Assembly: GCA_949284175.1 (NCBI GenBank)
Contig: CASDVE010000009.1
Coordinates: forward strand, 1 to 64,000
Direction: 5' to 3'
Source of the DNA: an uncultured Eubacteriales bacterium
GTDB taxonomy: Bacteria; Bacillota; Clostridia; Lachnospirales; Lachnospiraceae
Length of the DNA stretch: 64,000 nt
This document shows, piece after piece, positions 54,585 to 64,000 of this stretch; position 1 is the stretch's first letter; each line of letters starts with the position of its first letter. The translations under genes and the position numbers were made by a program. A model generated the notes under the pieces. The model was given only the letters and a program-made list of their open reading frames with translations, was not told where the DNA came from and searched no databases.

Positions 54585-56492
54585 ATGGCAAGAAAATCAG
54601 GAGTTTTTACTCGGAGAATGAAGGGGAAACTTTTTATCGCATTTATGATCGTGTTAGCCTTTTTTGGACTAGTTATGGTGAGGCTGACATGGATTAATTT
54701 GAAGGATGGGAAACGATATGAAAAGCAAGTGTTGGCACAGCAGAATTATATGACAACCGTGCTCCCTTATGCGAGAGGCGAAATTGAAGATCGTAATGGG
54801 ACTCCGCTTGCTACAAGTGTAAAAGTATATAATTTGATTATTGAGCCAAAGAATATTATTGATGCGGATACCCAACGAAATAAAAGCATTTCAGAAGGGC
54901 AAGAAGAGAACGTTTATCAAAAAACGACCGTATCAGCTTTGGCTCAGTTTTTTGATGTAAAGGAAAGTGAGCTTAACAAACTCATTAAAGAAAATCCAAA
55001 TTCCTATTATCAAAAAGTGTTGAAACGATTGGAGTATTCTGAAGTAAAACCTTTTCAAGAGTTCTTAGAAAAAGAATTGACAGTGACCAACTCTAAAGGG
55101 GAAGAGCAGACGATCACTTATGGAGATCGAGTAAAAGGCGTTTACTTTGAAGAAGAATATAAAAGGAGTTACCCAAACAAAGAGTTGGCAAGTAACGTCA
55201 TCGGTTTTGCTAACAGTGGAAATGTAGGAAGTTGGGGCTTAGAACAGCAGTATAATAGCACATTAAATGGAATCAATGGAAGACAATATGGATATATTAA
55301 CGATGACACCCAGCTAGAAAGGACAACCCGTCCAGCACAAAATGGGAATAATTTAATCACAACCATTGATGTCAATGTTCAAAGAATTGCTGAAAAGCAT
55401 ATCCAGAAGTTTATGAAAAACGTAGGAGCTAAAAAAGGTGTCAATGTGCTTGTTATGGATCCAAACAATGGAGAAGTGCTTGCTATGGCAACAGATTCCA
55501 CTTATGATCTGAACAATCCAAGAGATGATAAAGTGTTAGAACGCCGTTATTCAAAAAGTGAAATCAAAGAGATGGATGAAAAGGAAAAGTTAAATGCCTT
55601 TAACCAAGTGTGGAGAAATGAAATTATTTCAAAAATCTTTGAACCAGGTTCTACGTTTAAACCATTCACCGTCGCAACAGGTTTAGAAGAGAATGTTTTG
55701 ACTGGAGATGAAACATATTATTGTAAAGGATATTTGCAAAAAGAGAGCTGGCCAACGATGATCAAATGCCATAATTACAGCAAAGGTGGATGTGGTTTAT
55801 TGACACTCAGTGGAGCTTTGGAACAGTCTTGTAATGTGGCTATGATGAACATTAATGATGCTACGGGAAAAGAGTTATTCACCCAGTATGAAAATTATTT
55901 TGGGTTTGGAAAAAAGACAGGCATTGATCTTCCAGGAGAAGAGTCAGGTTTGCTCATTAGTGCGGATAACATGGGAAGTACCGATCTTGCCACAAATAGT
56001 TTTGGACAAAATATCAATGTTACAATGATTCAGTTAGCCAGTGCATTTGCTTCTCTTATCAATGGTGGACACTATTATGAACCACATCTTGTAAAACAGA
56101 TTGTGAATGAAAATGGTGGAATCGTAAAAAATATTGACAAGGTGCTTGTGAAGGATACGGTATCAAAGGAAACAAGTGAATGGTTAAAAGAAGCACTTTA
56201 TCAGACCGTAGAGAAAGGAACTGGTAAAAAAGCACAAATTGAAGGCTATAAAATTGGTGGAAAAACGGGAACGGCTGAAAAGCAACCAAGAAAAGCAGGA
56301 ACGTATGTGGTATCGTTTATTTCTTTTGTTCCAGTGGAAAAACCACAGCTTTTAATTTATGTAACCATTGATGAATTAGGTGTATCCCCACAAGATCAGA
56401 GTGGATATGCTGTGGAATTAAGTCGTGATATTATGAAAGAGCTTGTTACTTACATGAACATTCCTCAAACGAAAGAAACGAAGAAGAAATAA
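54585..56492 (+). CDS. Class B penicillin-binding protein (FtsI/PBP2-like)
   Basis: A 635-residue transpeptidase for septal peptidoglycan. One membrane helix (about 15-37) precedes a pedestal domain with RGEIEDRNGTPLATS and GLEQQYNSTLNG. The catalytic domain has SxxK at Ser356-Lys359 (EPGSTFKPF), SxN at Ser415-Asn417, and KTG at 560-562 (GGKTGTAEK), so it is fully equipped. No PASTA repeats are at the C-terminus. A second class B PBP follows directly. One of the pair is the division enzyme and the other probably SpoVD-like. Confidence 0.92.
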   Translation: MARKSGVFTRRMKGKLFIAFMIVLAFFGLVMVRLTWINLKDGKRYEKQVLAQQNYMTTVLPYARGEIEDRNGTPLATSVKVYNLIIEPKNIIDADTQRNKSISEGQEENVYQKTTVSALAQFFDVKESELNKLIKENPNSYYQKVLKRLEYSEVKPFQEFLEKELTVTNSKGEEQTITYGDRVKGVYFEEEYKRSYPNKELASNVIGFANSGNVGSWGLEQQYNSTLNGINGRQYGYINDDTQLERTTRPAQNGNNLITTIDVNVQRIAEKHIQKFMKNVGAKKGVNVLVMDPNNGEVLAMATDSTYDLNNPRDDKVLERRYSKSEIKEMDEKEKLNAFNQVWRNEIISKIFEPGSTFKPFTVATGLEENVLTGDETYYCKGYLQKESWPTMIKCHNYSKGGCGLLTLSGALEQSCNVAMMNINDATGKELFTQYENYFGFGKKTGIDLPGEESGLLISADNMGSTDLATNSFGQNINVTMIQLASAFASLINGGHYYEPHLVKQIVNENGGIVKNIDKVLVKDTVSKETSEWLKEALYQTVEKGTGKKAQIEGYKIGGKTGTAEKQPRKAGTYVVSFISFVPVEKPQLLIYVTIDELGVSPQDQSGYAVELSRDIMKELVTYMNIPQTKETKKK

Positions 56493-56561
56493 TAGAAGTG
56501 ATTCATAACCTCATGAAAGTATTAATAAGATATAATAATATTTTCATGGGGCTATGTTTTT

Positions 56562-58319
56562 ATGTATCAGAAGAAAACCTATCATAAAAGAAAGATTATT
56601 ATTATCGCAGTAGCACTTATTTTAGTGGCATCTGTGCTTTGTGTTCGTCTTGGTTATTTAATGATCAAGGAGTCCGCACATTATCAGCAATTGGCACTTG
56701 AACTCCATCAAAGGGAGCGAGCCATCAAAGCGGAGCGAGGAGTTATTTACGATAGAAATGGAATTGTATTGGCAGGAAACAAAGCTGTCTGCACGATTTC
56801 TGTGATTCACAGTCAGATAAAAGAGCCAGAACAAGTGATTCGGATGTTGAAAGAAGAACTAGGGCTTGAAGAGGACTATATAAGAAAGCGTGTAGAAAAG
56901 GTATCTTCAAGAGAAAAGATAAAAAGCAATGTGGAAAAAGAAACTGCGGATAGGATTCGTTCTTATAAATTATCAGGTGTTATGGTGGATGAGGACTATA
57001 AAAGATATTATCCTTATGATTCTCTTGCATCCAAAGTGCTTGGTTTTACAGGAAGCGATAATCAGGGCATCATTGGGTTGGAAGTAAAATATGATTCGTA
57101 TTTATCCGGAACCCCTGGGAAAATTCTCACATTAACAGATGCAAGAGGTGTGGAAATTCCAAATGCCGCTGAAGATCGAGAAGAACCAGTTGCTGGCAAC
57201 AGCCTTGTTACATCCATTGATTTGAACATTCAAAAATATGTGGAGCAGGCCTCCATTAAGGCGATGAAATCCCATTCAGCAAAACAAGTATCCACCATTG
57301 TTATGAATCCACAAAATGGTGAAATTTATGCCATGGTCAATGTTCCAGAGTTTAATCTAAATGAACCTTATACCTTAATTGATAGTTTAAAAAGTGAAGA
57401 AAATGGGAAGAATACTCAAGATCTTCTAAATCAAATGTGGAGAAATCAATGTGTCAATGATACGTATGAGCCAGGTTCCACATTTAAAATTGTAACAGCA
57501 ACAGCTGGGCTGGAGGAAAATGTGGTAAAAGTAACAGATACCTTTTCTTGTCCAGGATTTCGTATTGTAGAGGATCGAAAAATTCGCTGTCATAAGGCAG
57601 GCGGTCATGGACAAGAAACATTTAAACAAGGGATTATGAATTCGTGTAACCCTGTTTTTATGGATGTTGGAGCTCGTGTTGGGAAAGAGGCAATGTATAA
57701 AAACTATCAAAAACTAGGGTTATTTGAAAAGACTGGAATTGATGTACCTGGAGAGGCGAAGTCCATTATGCACAAACTAGAAAATATTAAAGCTGTGGAG
57801 CTTGCTACCATGTCTTTTGGGCAGTCCTTTCAGATTACACCATTAGAACTATTGCGGGCAGCTAGTGCAGTCATCAATGGTGGAACTCTTATAACGCCCC
57901 ATTTTGGAGTGGAGGTTCAGACAAAAGAAGGTCAGCTTGTAGAAACACTTTCTTATCCTACAAAAGAAAATGTCATTCGCAAAGAAACGTCGGATTTGAT
58001 GAAAGAACTATTAGAAGCTGTTGTTTTTGAAGGTTCTGGAAAAAATGCAAAGATTGAAGGATTTCGCCTAGGAGGAAAGACAGCCACCAGTGAAAAACTT
58101 CCAAGAAGAAGTGGCAAGTATATCTCTAGTTTTTTAGGATTTGCTCCAGCAAATGATCCAAAAGTCATTGCGTTAATTATGATTGATGAACCAGTTGGTA
58201 CGTATTATGGTGGAACCATTGCGGCTCCCGTTGTCAAAGAGATATTTGAAAACATTCTTCCATATCTTGGAATCAAACAAGAGTATATCGCCTCCGAAGA
58301 AAGTTCAACTTCAGAATGA
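56562..58319 (+). CDS. Second class B penicillin-binding protein, SpoVD-like, with KTA motif
   Basis: A 585-residue transpeptidase with one N-terminal membrane helix (about 10-32) and pedestal motifs RGVIYDRNGIVLAGN and GLEVKYDSYLSG. The catalytic Ser306 and Lys309 (EPGSTFKIV) and the SxN at 361-363 (SCN) are normal. The third motif is KTA at 506-508 (GGKTATSEK) instead of KTG. No PASTA repeat is present. The start is fixed only by a weak GGGG site. As the second class B PBP in the cluster it is a candidate for spore-cortex synthesis, though that is inference. Confidence 0.88.
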   Translation: MYQKKTYHKRKIIIIAVALILVASVLCVRLGYLMIKESAHYQQLALELHQRERAIKAERGVIYDRNGIVLAGNKAVCTISVIHSQIKEPEQVIRMLKEELGLEEDYIRKRVEKVSSREKIKSNVEKETADRIRSYKLSGVMVDEDYKRYYPYDSLASKVLGFTGSDNQGIIGLEVKYDSYLSGTPGKILTLTDARGVEIPNAAEDREEPVAGNSLVTSIDLNIQKYVEQASIKAMKSHSAKQVSTIVMNPQNGEIYAMVNVPEFNLNEPYTLIDSLKSEENGKNTQDLLNQMWRNQCVNDTYEPGSTFKIVTATAGLEENVVKVTDTFSCPGFRIVEDRKIRCHKAGGHGQETFKQGIMNSCNPVFMDVGARVGKEAMYKNYQKLGLFEKTGIDVPGEAKSIMHKLENIKAVELATMSFGQSFQITPLELLRAASAVINGGTLITPHFGVEVQTKEGQLVETLSYPTKENVIRKETSDLMKELLEAVVFEGSGKNAKIEGFRLGGKTATSEKLPRRSGKYISSFLGFAPANDPKVIALIMIDEPVGTYYGGTIAAPVVKEIFENILPYLGIKQEYIASEESSTSE

Positions 58320-58355
58320 TCCATAGAGGGTAAAGATAAGAGAATTGGTGATAGT

Positions 58356-59345
58356 ATGGAGGAAAATGATAGGATAAGGATGGGCAGGATGATGAAATAT
58401 GAGATACTATTGCCGGTTCTTACAGCATTTATGATCAATGTTGTGCTTGGACCTGTTGTGATACCTTTTTTAAAAAAATTAAAGTTTGGACAGTTTGTTC
58501 GGGATGATGGTCCTGAATCACATCTAAAAAAATCAGGAACGCCAACGATGGGTGGGCTGATTATTATGACAGGTATTGTGATCACATCCCTTTTTTATAT
58601 CCGAGATTATAAAGACATAAGACCCATTTTATTTGTAACACTTGGATTTGGTTTAATTGGATTTTTGGATGATTACATTAAAGTTGTGATGAAACGCTCT
58701 TTGGGGCTTAGAGCGTGGCAAAAGATGTTAGGACAGATCGTTGTTACATCCATCTTTGCATATTATTTGAGTCACAACACAGAGATTGGAACAGCGATTT
58801 TGATTCCATTTTCTGGAGGGAAGCTGTTGGAAACGGGTTCTTTATTCATTCCTATTTTATTTTTTATTGTGCTCGGCACAGTGAATGGAGCGAACTTTAC
58901 CGATGGGCTTGATGGATTGGCATCAAGTGTCACTGTACTCATTGCAGTGTTTTTTACTGTTGTGGCCATTGGAACAGAATCTGGTATTGAACCTATCACC
59001 TGTTCAGCGGTGGGAAGCATTTTAGGTTTTCTCGTCTATAATGTCTATCCTGCTAAAGTGTTTATGGGAGATACCGGTTCTCTTGCCCTTGGAGGGTTTG
59101 TAGTTTCCACTGCTTATATGTTAAAAATGCCCCTTTTTTTAGCAATTGTTGCTTTTATCTATTTGATTGAAGTATTATCTGTTATAATACAGGTAATTTC
59201 TTATCATACAACAGGAAAACGTGTCTTTAAAATGGCACCAATACACCATCATTTTGAACTTAGTGGGTGGCCAGAAACAAAAGTAGTAGCATTATTTTCA
59301 ATTGCTACGGCTATCTTATGTCTTATTGGGCTACTTGGATTATAA
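58356..59345 (+). CDS. mraY: Phospho-N-acetylmuramoyl-pentapeptide transferase
   Basis: A 329-residue membrane enzyme with about ten helices that makes lipid I from UDP-MurNAc-pentapeptide and undecaprenyl phosphate. Motifs are HLKKSGTPTMGGLIIM, GFLDDYIKVVMKRSLGL with the catalytic Asp pair, NGANFTDGLDGLAS, FMGDTGSLALGG and PIHHHFELSGWPETKV. The start is uncertain: 58356 has GGTGAT before it, while in-frame ATGs at 58380, 58389 and 58392 would give 317-321 residues, closer to the usual length. Confidence 0.95.
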   Translation: MEENDRIRMGRMMKYEILLPVLTAFMINVVLGPVVIPFLKKLKFGQFVRDDGPESHLKKSGTPTMGGLIIMTGIVITSLFYIRDYKDIRPILFVTLGFGLIGFLDDYIKVVMKRSLGLRAWQKMLGQIVVTSIFAYYLSHNTEIGTAILIPFSGGKLLETGSLFIPILFFIVLGTVNGANFTDGLDGLASSVTVLIAVFFTVVAIGTESGIEPITCSAVGSILGFLVYNVYPAKVFMGDTGSLALGGFVVSTAYMLKMPLFLAIVAFIYLIEVLSVIIQVISYHTTGKRVFKMAPIHHHFELSGWPETKVVALFSIATAILCLIGLLGL

Positions 59346-59358
59346 GGAGGAAAAAACC

Positions 59359-60720
59359 ATGGAATTTGCAGAAAAGAAATTTCTCGTTGCCGGAACGGGA
59401 TTGAGTGGCATTGGAGCAACCAAGTTATTACTTCATAAAGGAGCAGATGTTATTTTATATGACGGAAATGAATCGCTTGATTCTGGCAAAATTCTTGGTC
59501 AATTTGAGGATACAAGTCATATATCGCTGGTTTTTGGCTCACTTAAGAAAGAACAGTTACAAGGAGTAAAAGCGATGATTATTAGTCCTGGAATCCCTTG
59601 TGATGCACCGTTTACAGAGCTTGTAAAAGAACAGGGGATTCCGATTTGGAGTGAGATTGAATTGGCGTGGCAAGCAGGAAAGGGAAATGTGCTTGCGATT
59701 ACAGGAACCAATGGAAAGACCACAACAACTGCTTTGGTTGGCAAAATTATGAAGGACTATTATGAGAGCGTGTTCGTTGTGGGGAATATCGGCACTCCTT
59801 ATACTAGTGTTGTGGAAGACACTAAGGATGACAGCGTAATTGTAGCAGAAATTAGCAGTTTTCAATTGGAAACCATTAAAGAGTTTCAACCGAATGTGAG
59901 TGCTGTGCTCAATGTGACACCGGATCATTTAAATCGTCATAAGACCATGGAGATTTATGCCGATGTGAAGATGAGCATAACAAAAAATCAAACAAAACAA
60001 CAATTTTGTATTTTAAATTATGATGATCCAATTACAAGAGAAATGGCGACAAAAATTCCAGCAACACCGATTTTCTTTAGTCATACAAAGGAATTGGAAG
60101 AAGGTGTATTTTTAAAAGAAGATACGATTTACATAAAAAAAGATGGAATACAACAAAAAGTATGCAAAGTGGATGAATTAAAACTCCTTGGCATTCATAA
60201 TATAGAAAATGTTATGGCTGGCGTGGGTATGGCTGTTTGGTTTGGAGTTCCACTATCCTCTGTGACTTCATCCGTAAAAGAATTTCAAGCGGTGGAACAC
60301 CGAATTGAATATGTGGATACCATTGATGGAGTTGCTTACTATAATGATTCAAAGGGAACGAATCCAGATGCTGCGATTAAAGGGATTCAAGCCATGAATC
60401 GCCCAACCTATTTAATCGGTGGGGGATATGATAAAGGTGTTTTATTTGATGATTGGATCAAAGCATTTGATGGAAAGGTAAAAGAATTGATTTTACTTGG
60501 ACAGACGGCTAAGCAGATTGCTGATACCGCAAAACGCTATGGATTTTATAATATTATTTTTGCAAAAGATCTTCTGGAAGCAGTGGAGTATTGTGCTAAA
60601 AAAGCGAAGGATGGAGATGCTGTCTTGCTATCACCTGCTTGTGCTAGTTGGGGAATGTTTAAAAATTATGAAGAGCGTGGTCAGATGTTTAAAAAATATG
60701 TAAAAAATCTGAAGGAGTGA
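59359..60720 (+). CDS. murD: UDP-N-acetylmuramoylalanine--D-glutamate ligase
   Basis: A 453-residue cytosolic ligase that adds D-Glu to UDP-MurNAc-Ala. The N-terminal Rossmann motif is VAGTGLSGIGATKLL, the ATP loop AITGTNGKTTTTALVG, and later VLNVTPDHLNRHKTMEIY, GVAYYNDSKGTNPDA and LLSPACASWGMF, all family signatures. I start at 59359 with AAGGAGG before it; the longer frame begins inside mraY. It ends overlapping the ftsW ribosome site. Confidence 0.96.
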   Translation: MEFAEKKFLVAGTGLSGIGATKLLLHKGADVILYDGNESLDSGKILGQFEDTSHISLVFGSLKKEQLQGVKAMIISPGIPCDAPFTELVKEQGIPIWSEIELAWQAGKGNVLAITGTNGKTTTTALVGKIMKDYYESVFVVGNIGTPYTSVVEDTKDDSVIVAEISSFQLETIKEFQPNVSAVLNVTPDHLNRHKTMEIYADVKMSITKNQTKQQFCILNYDDPITREMATKIPATPIFFSHTKELEEGVFLKEDTIYIKKDGIQQKVCKVDELKLLGIHNIENVMAGVGMAVWFGVPLSSVTSSVKEFQAVEHRIEYVDTIDGVAYYNDSKGTNPDAAIKGIQAMNRPTYLIGGGYDKGVLFDDWIKAFDGKVKELILLGQTAKQIADTAKRYGFYNIIFAKDLLEAVEYCAKKAKDGDAVLLSPACASWGMFKNYEERGQMFKKYVKNLKE

Positions 60721-60725
60721 AAGGA

Positions 60726-61874
60726 ATGAGTACAAAAACTCCTGTACAAAAACGAAGAAAAAGAAAGCCAAGAAAACAGTTTCAGCTATTTGTAAAAGGT
60801 CAATATTTTGATTTTCCAATGCTATTTATTGTCATTTTTCTTGTATGCTTTGGTCTGATTATGATTTATAGCAGTAGTTCTTATCGGGCGAATATTAATT
60901 TGGGAGATCCTGCGTATTATTTAAAACGCCAAGGAATGTGGGCGGTGATTGGGCTGTTTGGTATGATGATCGTATCCACGTTTCACTATAAATTCTATAT
61001 GAAATTTACAGTTTTGGTATATGTATTTGCAATTTTTTTGCAAATTCTTGTATTGCTTCTTCCAAACTCCAGTCATGGTGCAAAACGTTGGATTGTCCTT
61101 GGACCGATTCAGTTTCAGCCTTCCGAGTTTTCAAAAGTGGCACTTATTTTGTTTTTAGCCCATATTTTAACACTTACGGTAAAACAGGTGCGAACGTTAC
61201 GGGGACTGATTAAAGTTGGAGCATTTGCCATTCCTTTATTCGTGTTAATTGGAGCGGAGAACTTGAGTACCTCTTTGGTTATTCTTGGAATTACGATTAT
61301 TATGCTCTTTGTGACAAGTCCTAAATATTTGCCATTCATTGTTATGATAGGAGCAGGAGCTGTGCTTGGAGGGATTGTGTTACTATCCGCTGGATACCGT
61401 ATGGAGCGTATTGAGATTTGGCTTGATCCAGCGAACCATGTAAAAGGAATGCAAACCATGCAGGCTCTTTATGCCATCGGTTCTGGTGGGATTTTTGGAA
61501 AAGGGCTTGGACAGAGTATGCAAAAGATGGGATTTATTCCAGAGTCCCACAACGATATGATATTTTCCATTGTTTGTGAAGAATTAGGGCTTTTTGGTGC
61601 GATTTGTATTATCGCTATGTTTATGATGTTATTATGGCGTATTATGTATATTGCTAATAACGCTCCAGACTTATATAGTGCTTTAATCTGCACAGGAGTT
61701 ATGGCTCAGGTTGGTATCCAAGTTTTTATTAATATAGCTGTTGTAACCAATACCATTCCTCCTACGGGGATTCCATTGCCGTTCATTAGCTATGGGGGTA
61801 CTTCTCTTGTATTTTTAATGGCAGAGATGGGAATGGTACTTGGAATATCACGTCACATAAGAATAAAAAAGTAA
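60726..61874 (+). CDS. ftsW: SEDS-family peptidoglycan glycosyltransferase (FtsW)
   Basis: A 382-residue polytopic protein with about ten helices that polymerises lipid II together with a class B PBP. Signatures are GLIMIYSSSSYRAN, FQPSEFSKVALILFLAH, HNDMIFSIVCEELGLFG, and PFISYGGTSLVFLMAEMGMVLGISRH, here across the family's C-terminal motif. The N-terminus is lysine/arginine-rich. I start at 60726 because AAGGAG is 8 bases before that ATG; an in-frame GTG lies at 60717. It could be the division FtsW or the sporulation SpoVE; position favours either. Confidence 0.94.
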   Translation: MSTKTPVQKRRKRKPRKQFQLFVKGQYFDFPMLFIVIFLVCFGLIMIYSSSSYRANINLGDPAYYLKRQGMWAVIGLFGMMIVSTFHYKFYMKFTVLVYVFAIFLQILVLLLPNSSHGAKRWIVLGPIQFQPSEFSKVALILFLAHILTLTVKQVRTLRGLIKVGAFAIPLFVLIGAENLSTSLVILGITIIMLFVTSPKYLPFIVMIGAGAVLGGIVLLSAGYRMERIEIWLDPANHVKGMQTMQALYAIGSGGIFGKGLGQSMQKMGFIPESHNDMIFSIVCEELGLFGAICIIAMFMMLLWRIMYIANNAPDLYSALICTGVMAQVGIQVFINIAVVTNTIPPTGIPLPFISYGGTSLVFLMAEMGMVLGISRHIRIKK

Positions 61875-61886
61875 TAAGGTGATCAT

Positions 61887-62678
61887 GTGAAAAAAACGAA
61901 TAAACCGAATAAGAAAAAATCGAGTTCAAAATGGAAATGGATCTTATTTGTATTGTTACTTCTTATAGTGGCAGGCATTTATGTGCTGTTGACTGAATTT
62001 AAAGTGGAAAAAATCACAATAGAAGGGAATACTCGCTATACAAAAAAAGAAATCAAAGAAATGGTGATTAAAAATTCCTATTTGGAAAATAGTTTAGTCA
62101 TGTATGTTATGAACCGTTTACGTCCCATAGAGGGGGTTCCCTTTATTGATAAAATTACCGTTACCTATGTGAACCGACGTCAAGTTGCCATTGATGTATA
62201 TGAAATGGCAATTGCAGGCTGTGTGGAAGATATGGGAAAATATATTTATTTTGATAGGGATGGATATGTGTTAGAAAGCGATGATGAGAGATTCGAAGAT
62301 GTCCCATGTGTGGAGGGGCTTTCTTTTAATCGCTTTATCCTGCATGAAAAACTACCGATTGAAGATAAAGAGAAGTTTGAGCAAATTTTAAGAGTGACAC
62401 AGTTAATTCAAGAAAATGAATTACAAATTGATAGGGTTCGCTTTGGGATTGCAGGCGATCTCATTCTCTATAAGGACGATATTGTGATTCAGATTGGAAA
62501 GGAAAATCATTTAGAAGAAAAAATGATGAACCTACCAGGGATTCTTGAAAAAGCCGAAGGTATGAAAGGAACACTTCATATGGAAGAATTTGGATCAGAC
62601 AGTAAGATTGTTACGTTTATACCAGAAAAAGTGAAGAAATCCAGTAAAAAACAGAATAAAAATTCAGCTCAAACTTGA
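61887..62678 (+). CDS. divIB: Cell division protein FtsQ/DivIB
   Basis: A 263-residue single-pass protein. A basic N-terminus (KKTNKPNKKKSSSKWKW) is followed by the membrane helix (about 16-36) and a POTRA domain that begins FKVEKITIEGNTRYTKKEIKEM. A beta domain with VDVYEMAIAG-like sequence (actual: IDVYEMAIAGCVEDMGKYIYFDRDG) follows, then a Lys/Ser-rich tail. It uses GTG with AAGGTGATC before it. It links FtsL to the divisome. Confidence 0.9.
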   Translation: MKKTNKPNKKKSSSKWKWILFVLLLLIVAGIYVLLTEFKVEKITIEGNTRYTKKEIKEMVIKNSYLENSLVMYVMNRLRPIEGVPFIDKITVTYVNRRQVAIDVYEMAIAGCVEDMGKYIYFDRDGYVLESDDERFEDVPCVEGLSFNRFILHEKLPIEDKEKFEQILRVTQLIQENELQIDRVRFGIAGDLILYKDDIVIQIGKENHLEEKMMNLPGILEKAEGMKGTLHMEEFGSDSKIVTFIPEKVKKSSKKQNKNSAQT

Positions 62679-62705
62679 AAAAAGTAAAAAAGTCAGTCAT
62701 GGCAC

Positions 62706-62734
62706 TTGATTATTTTTCAAAAAAACTATATTAT
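62706..62734 (+). promoter_or_regulatory. Possible promoter of ftsZ
   Basis: TTGATT (62706-62711), 17 bases, TATTAT (62729-62734), overlapping TATAAT at 62732-62737. It lies in the 139-base gap between divIB and ftsZ, in a place where many Firmicutes have ftsAZ promoters. Confidence 0.5.
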
Positions 62735-62817
62735 AATATGAGAGTGTGCGTATAGAATAATTCCATATTTTTTGAATATATAAAATGCAAAAATAGGGAG
62801 AAAAAGGAGGAAGAACT

Positions 62818-64000
62818 TTGCTTGAAATAAAGTCTAGCGGAGAGAACATGCCAGCTAAAATTTTAGTTATTGGCGTGGGCGGTGCAGGAAATAATGCGGT
62901 AAATCGAATGATCGATGAGAATATAGAAGGGGTAGATTTAATAGGTATCAATACCGATAAACAGGCATTGGCACTTTGTAAAGCTCCAACAAAAATTCAA
63001 ATCGGAGAGAAGTTAACAAAAGGTCTTGGTGCAGGTGCAAAACCAGAGATCGGTGCCAGTGCAGTGGAAGAAAATAGAGAAGAACTGACGGAATTGATCA
63101 AAGATGCGGATATGATTTTTGTTACCTGCGGAATGGGAGGTGGCACAGGAACAGGTGCAGCTCCTCTTGTTGCAGAAATGGCAAAAAAATTGGGTATCTT
63201 AACGGTTGGCGTTGTCACAAAACCATTTTCCTTTGAAGGAAAACCTCGTATGAACAACGCCAAATCTGGTATTGAGAAGTTAAAAGAAAATGTGGATACT
63301 TTGATCATCATTCCAAATGATAAACTTCTTCAAATTTGTGATAAAAGAACAACGATTCCAGATGCTCTTAAAAAAGCGGATGAAGTGCTTCAGCAAGGTG
63401 TACAAGGTATTACAGACTTGATTTATAAACCAGGTCTTATTAACTTGGACTTTGCTGATATTCAAACGGTTATGCGTGATAAAGGAATTGCTCATATTGG
63501 TATTGGTACAGGCTCAGGAGAAAATAAAGCGGTTGATGCCATTAAGAAGGCAGTGGAAAGTCCACTTCTTGAAACTAATGTATCAGGGGCTAGTGATATC
63601 ATTGTCAACTTCTCAGGTGATATTGGTATTGTGGAAACAGCGGAAGCTGTTAATTACTTATCTGAAATTGCAGGAGATAATGTGAACATTATCTTTGGTA
63701 CTGTGGATGGAAGCAATGTATCTGCCGATGAAGTGGGTATCACAATTATTGCAACAGGATTAAGTGATGGAAGTGGAAAAAGAACCATTCCAACACAGCC
63801 ACAAGTTCAACCACAACAAGCTCCTCAAATGGCAGGAGATCAAGGACAATTTCAGCAACAACCTGTACAGCAAGAACCAGCGGTTCAACCGACCTATTCA
63901 GGACAGGCTCTTCATAATGCAGGAATGAATATTCCACCTCGTCAAAATGTGCAAAATATTCCACAAAGAGGTAATGGGATGCAGTTTGGACAGCAGATGG
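62818..64000 (+). CDS. ftsZ: Cell division protein FtsZ (C-terminus cut by the window end)
   Basis: The first 394 codons of the tubulin-like ring GTPase. The start is TTG at 62818, with AAGGAGG 7 bases before it; an in-frame ATG at 62848 has no such site. The GTP-binding region has [14 protein letters not shown], the tubulin signature [10 protein letters not shown] and [11 protein letters not shown]. The T7 loop is [11 protein letters not shown]. After the globular core (to about residue 320) comes a Gln/Pro-rich linker. The conserved C-terminal tail is beyond the window. The usual upstream partner ftsA is absent. Confidence 0.96.
   Translation, partial: MLEIKSSGENMPAKILVIGVGGAGNNAVNRMIDENIEGVDLIGINTDKQALALCKAPTKIQIGEKLTKGLGAGAKPEIGASAVEENREELTELIKDADMIFVTCGMGGGTGTGAAPLVAEMAKKLGILTVGVVTKPFSFEGKPRMNNAKSGIEKLKENVDTLIIIPNDKLLQICDKRTTIPDALKKADEVLQQGVQGITDLIYKPGLINLDFADIQTVMRDKGIAHIGIGTGSGENKAVDAIKKAVESPLLETNVSGASDIIVNFSGDIGIVETAEAVNYLSEIAGDNVNIIFGTVDGSNVSADEVGITIIATGLSDGSGKRTIPTQPQVQPQQAPQMAGDQGQFQQQPVQQEPAVQPTYSGQALHNAGMNIPPRQNVQNIPQRGNGMQFGQQM

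Noticed and set aside
1..64000. CRISPR arrays, prophage, toxin-antitoxin or restriction loci
   Set aside because: No regularly spaced repeats, phage structural genes or characteristic gene pairs were seen anywhere in the window.

Overview
The window reads as chromosomal DNA of a low-GC Gram-positive anaerobe of the Clostridia, most likely the family Lachnospiraceae. The reasons are AT-rich codon use, strong AGGAGG ribosome binding sites, the Bacillus/Clostridium order yicC-remA-gmk-rpoZ-priA-def-fmt-rsmB-rlmN-prpC-prkC-rsgA-rpe-thiN, a division cluster without mraZ or ftsA in the stretch seen, and PASTA-kinase and YesM/YesN signalling. I cannot fix the genus. Almost everything is core genome. 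The only mobile DNA is a decayed IS607-type element at the left edge, and I see no prophage, CRISPR array, rRNA or tRNA.

Layout. 1-880: IS607-type remnant (5' part of tnpB, broken tnpA). 899-3756: P-type cation ATPase on the minus strand, preceded by a yybP-ykoY (Mn2+) riboswitch with its own terminator and a good promoter. 3797-11610: separate housekeeping genes (DUF2156 protein, pyridoxal kinase, oligoendopeptidase F, a TetR regulator coupled to a MobA-like nucleotidyltransferase, exonuclease III, ABC-F ATPase). 11616-11798: a 60-residue Cys-rich orphan. 11893-26828: the long core operon from yicC to thiN, followed by a LytR-CpsA-Psr gene. 26829-41648: maltodextrin/glycogen block with a lipoprotein binding protein, two permeases, a second binding lipoprotein and five cytoplasmic enzymes (malQ, debranching enzyme, pullulanase, CBM34-type GH13, alpha-glucosidase). 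No ATP-binding subunit is present, so a shared MsmX-type ATPase elsewhere is implied. 41681-43641: trpS and uppP. 43869-47192: YesN/YesM two-component pair. 47216-52716: ychF, an oligopeptide-binding lipoprotein, a MATE transporter and lgt. 53136-64000: rsmH-ftsL-two class B PBPs-mraY-murD-ftsW-divIB-ftsZ, with ftsZ cut by the window end.

How it fits together. The core operon couples nucleotide supply, transcription, primosome restart, protein N-terminal processing, rRNA modification, PASTA-kinase signalling and ribosome assembly. The carbohydrate block imports maltodextrin and breaks it down completely inside the cell. The division cluster makes lipid I and septal peptidoglycan and ends in the FtsZ ring protein; uppP and lgt elsewhere in the window also serve the envelope.

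I did not find a clearly new multi-gene system. The points most worth following are the Mn2+ riboswitch on an ATPase with Ca2+-pump-like motifs, an imperfectly palindromic intergenic repeat in several copies, the Cys-rich orphan, the paired sugar-binding lipoproteins with a hairpin between malE and malF, the structured leader before malE, and the KTA (not KTG) motif of the second PBP.
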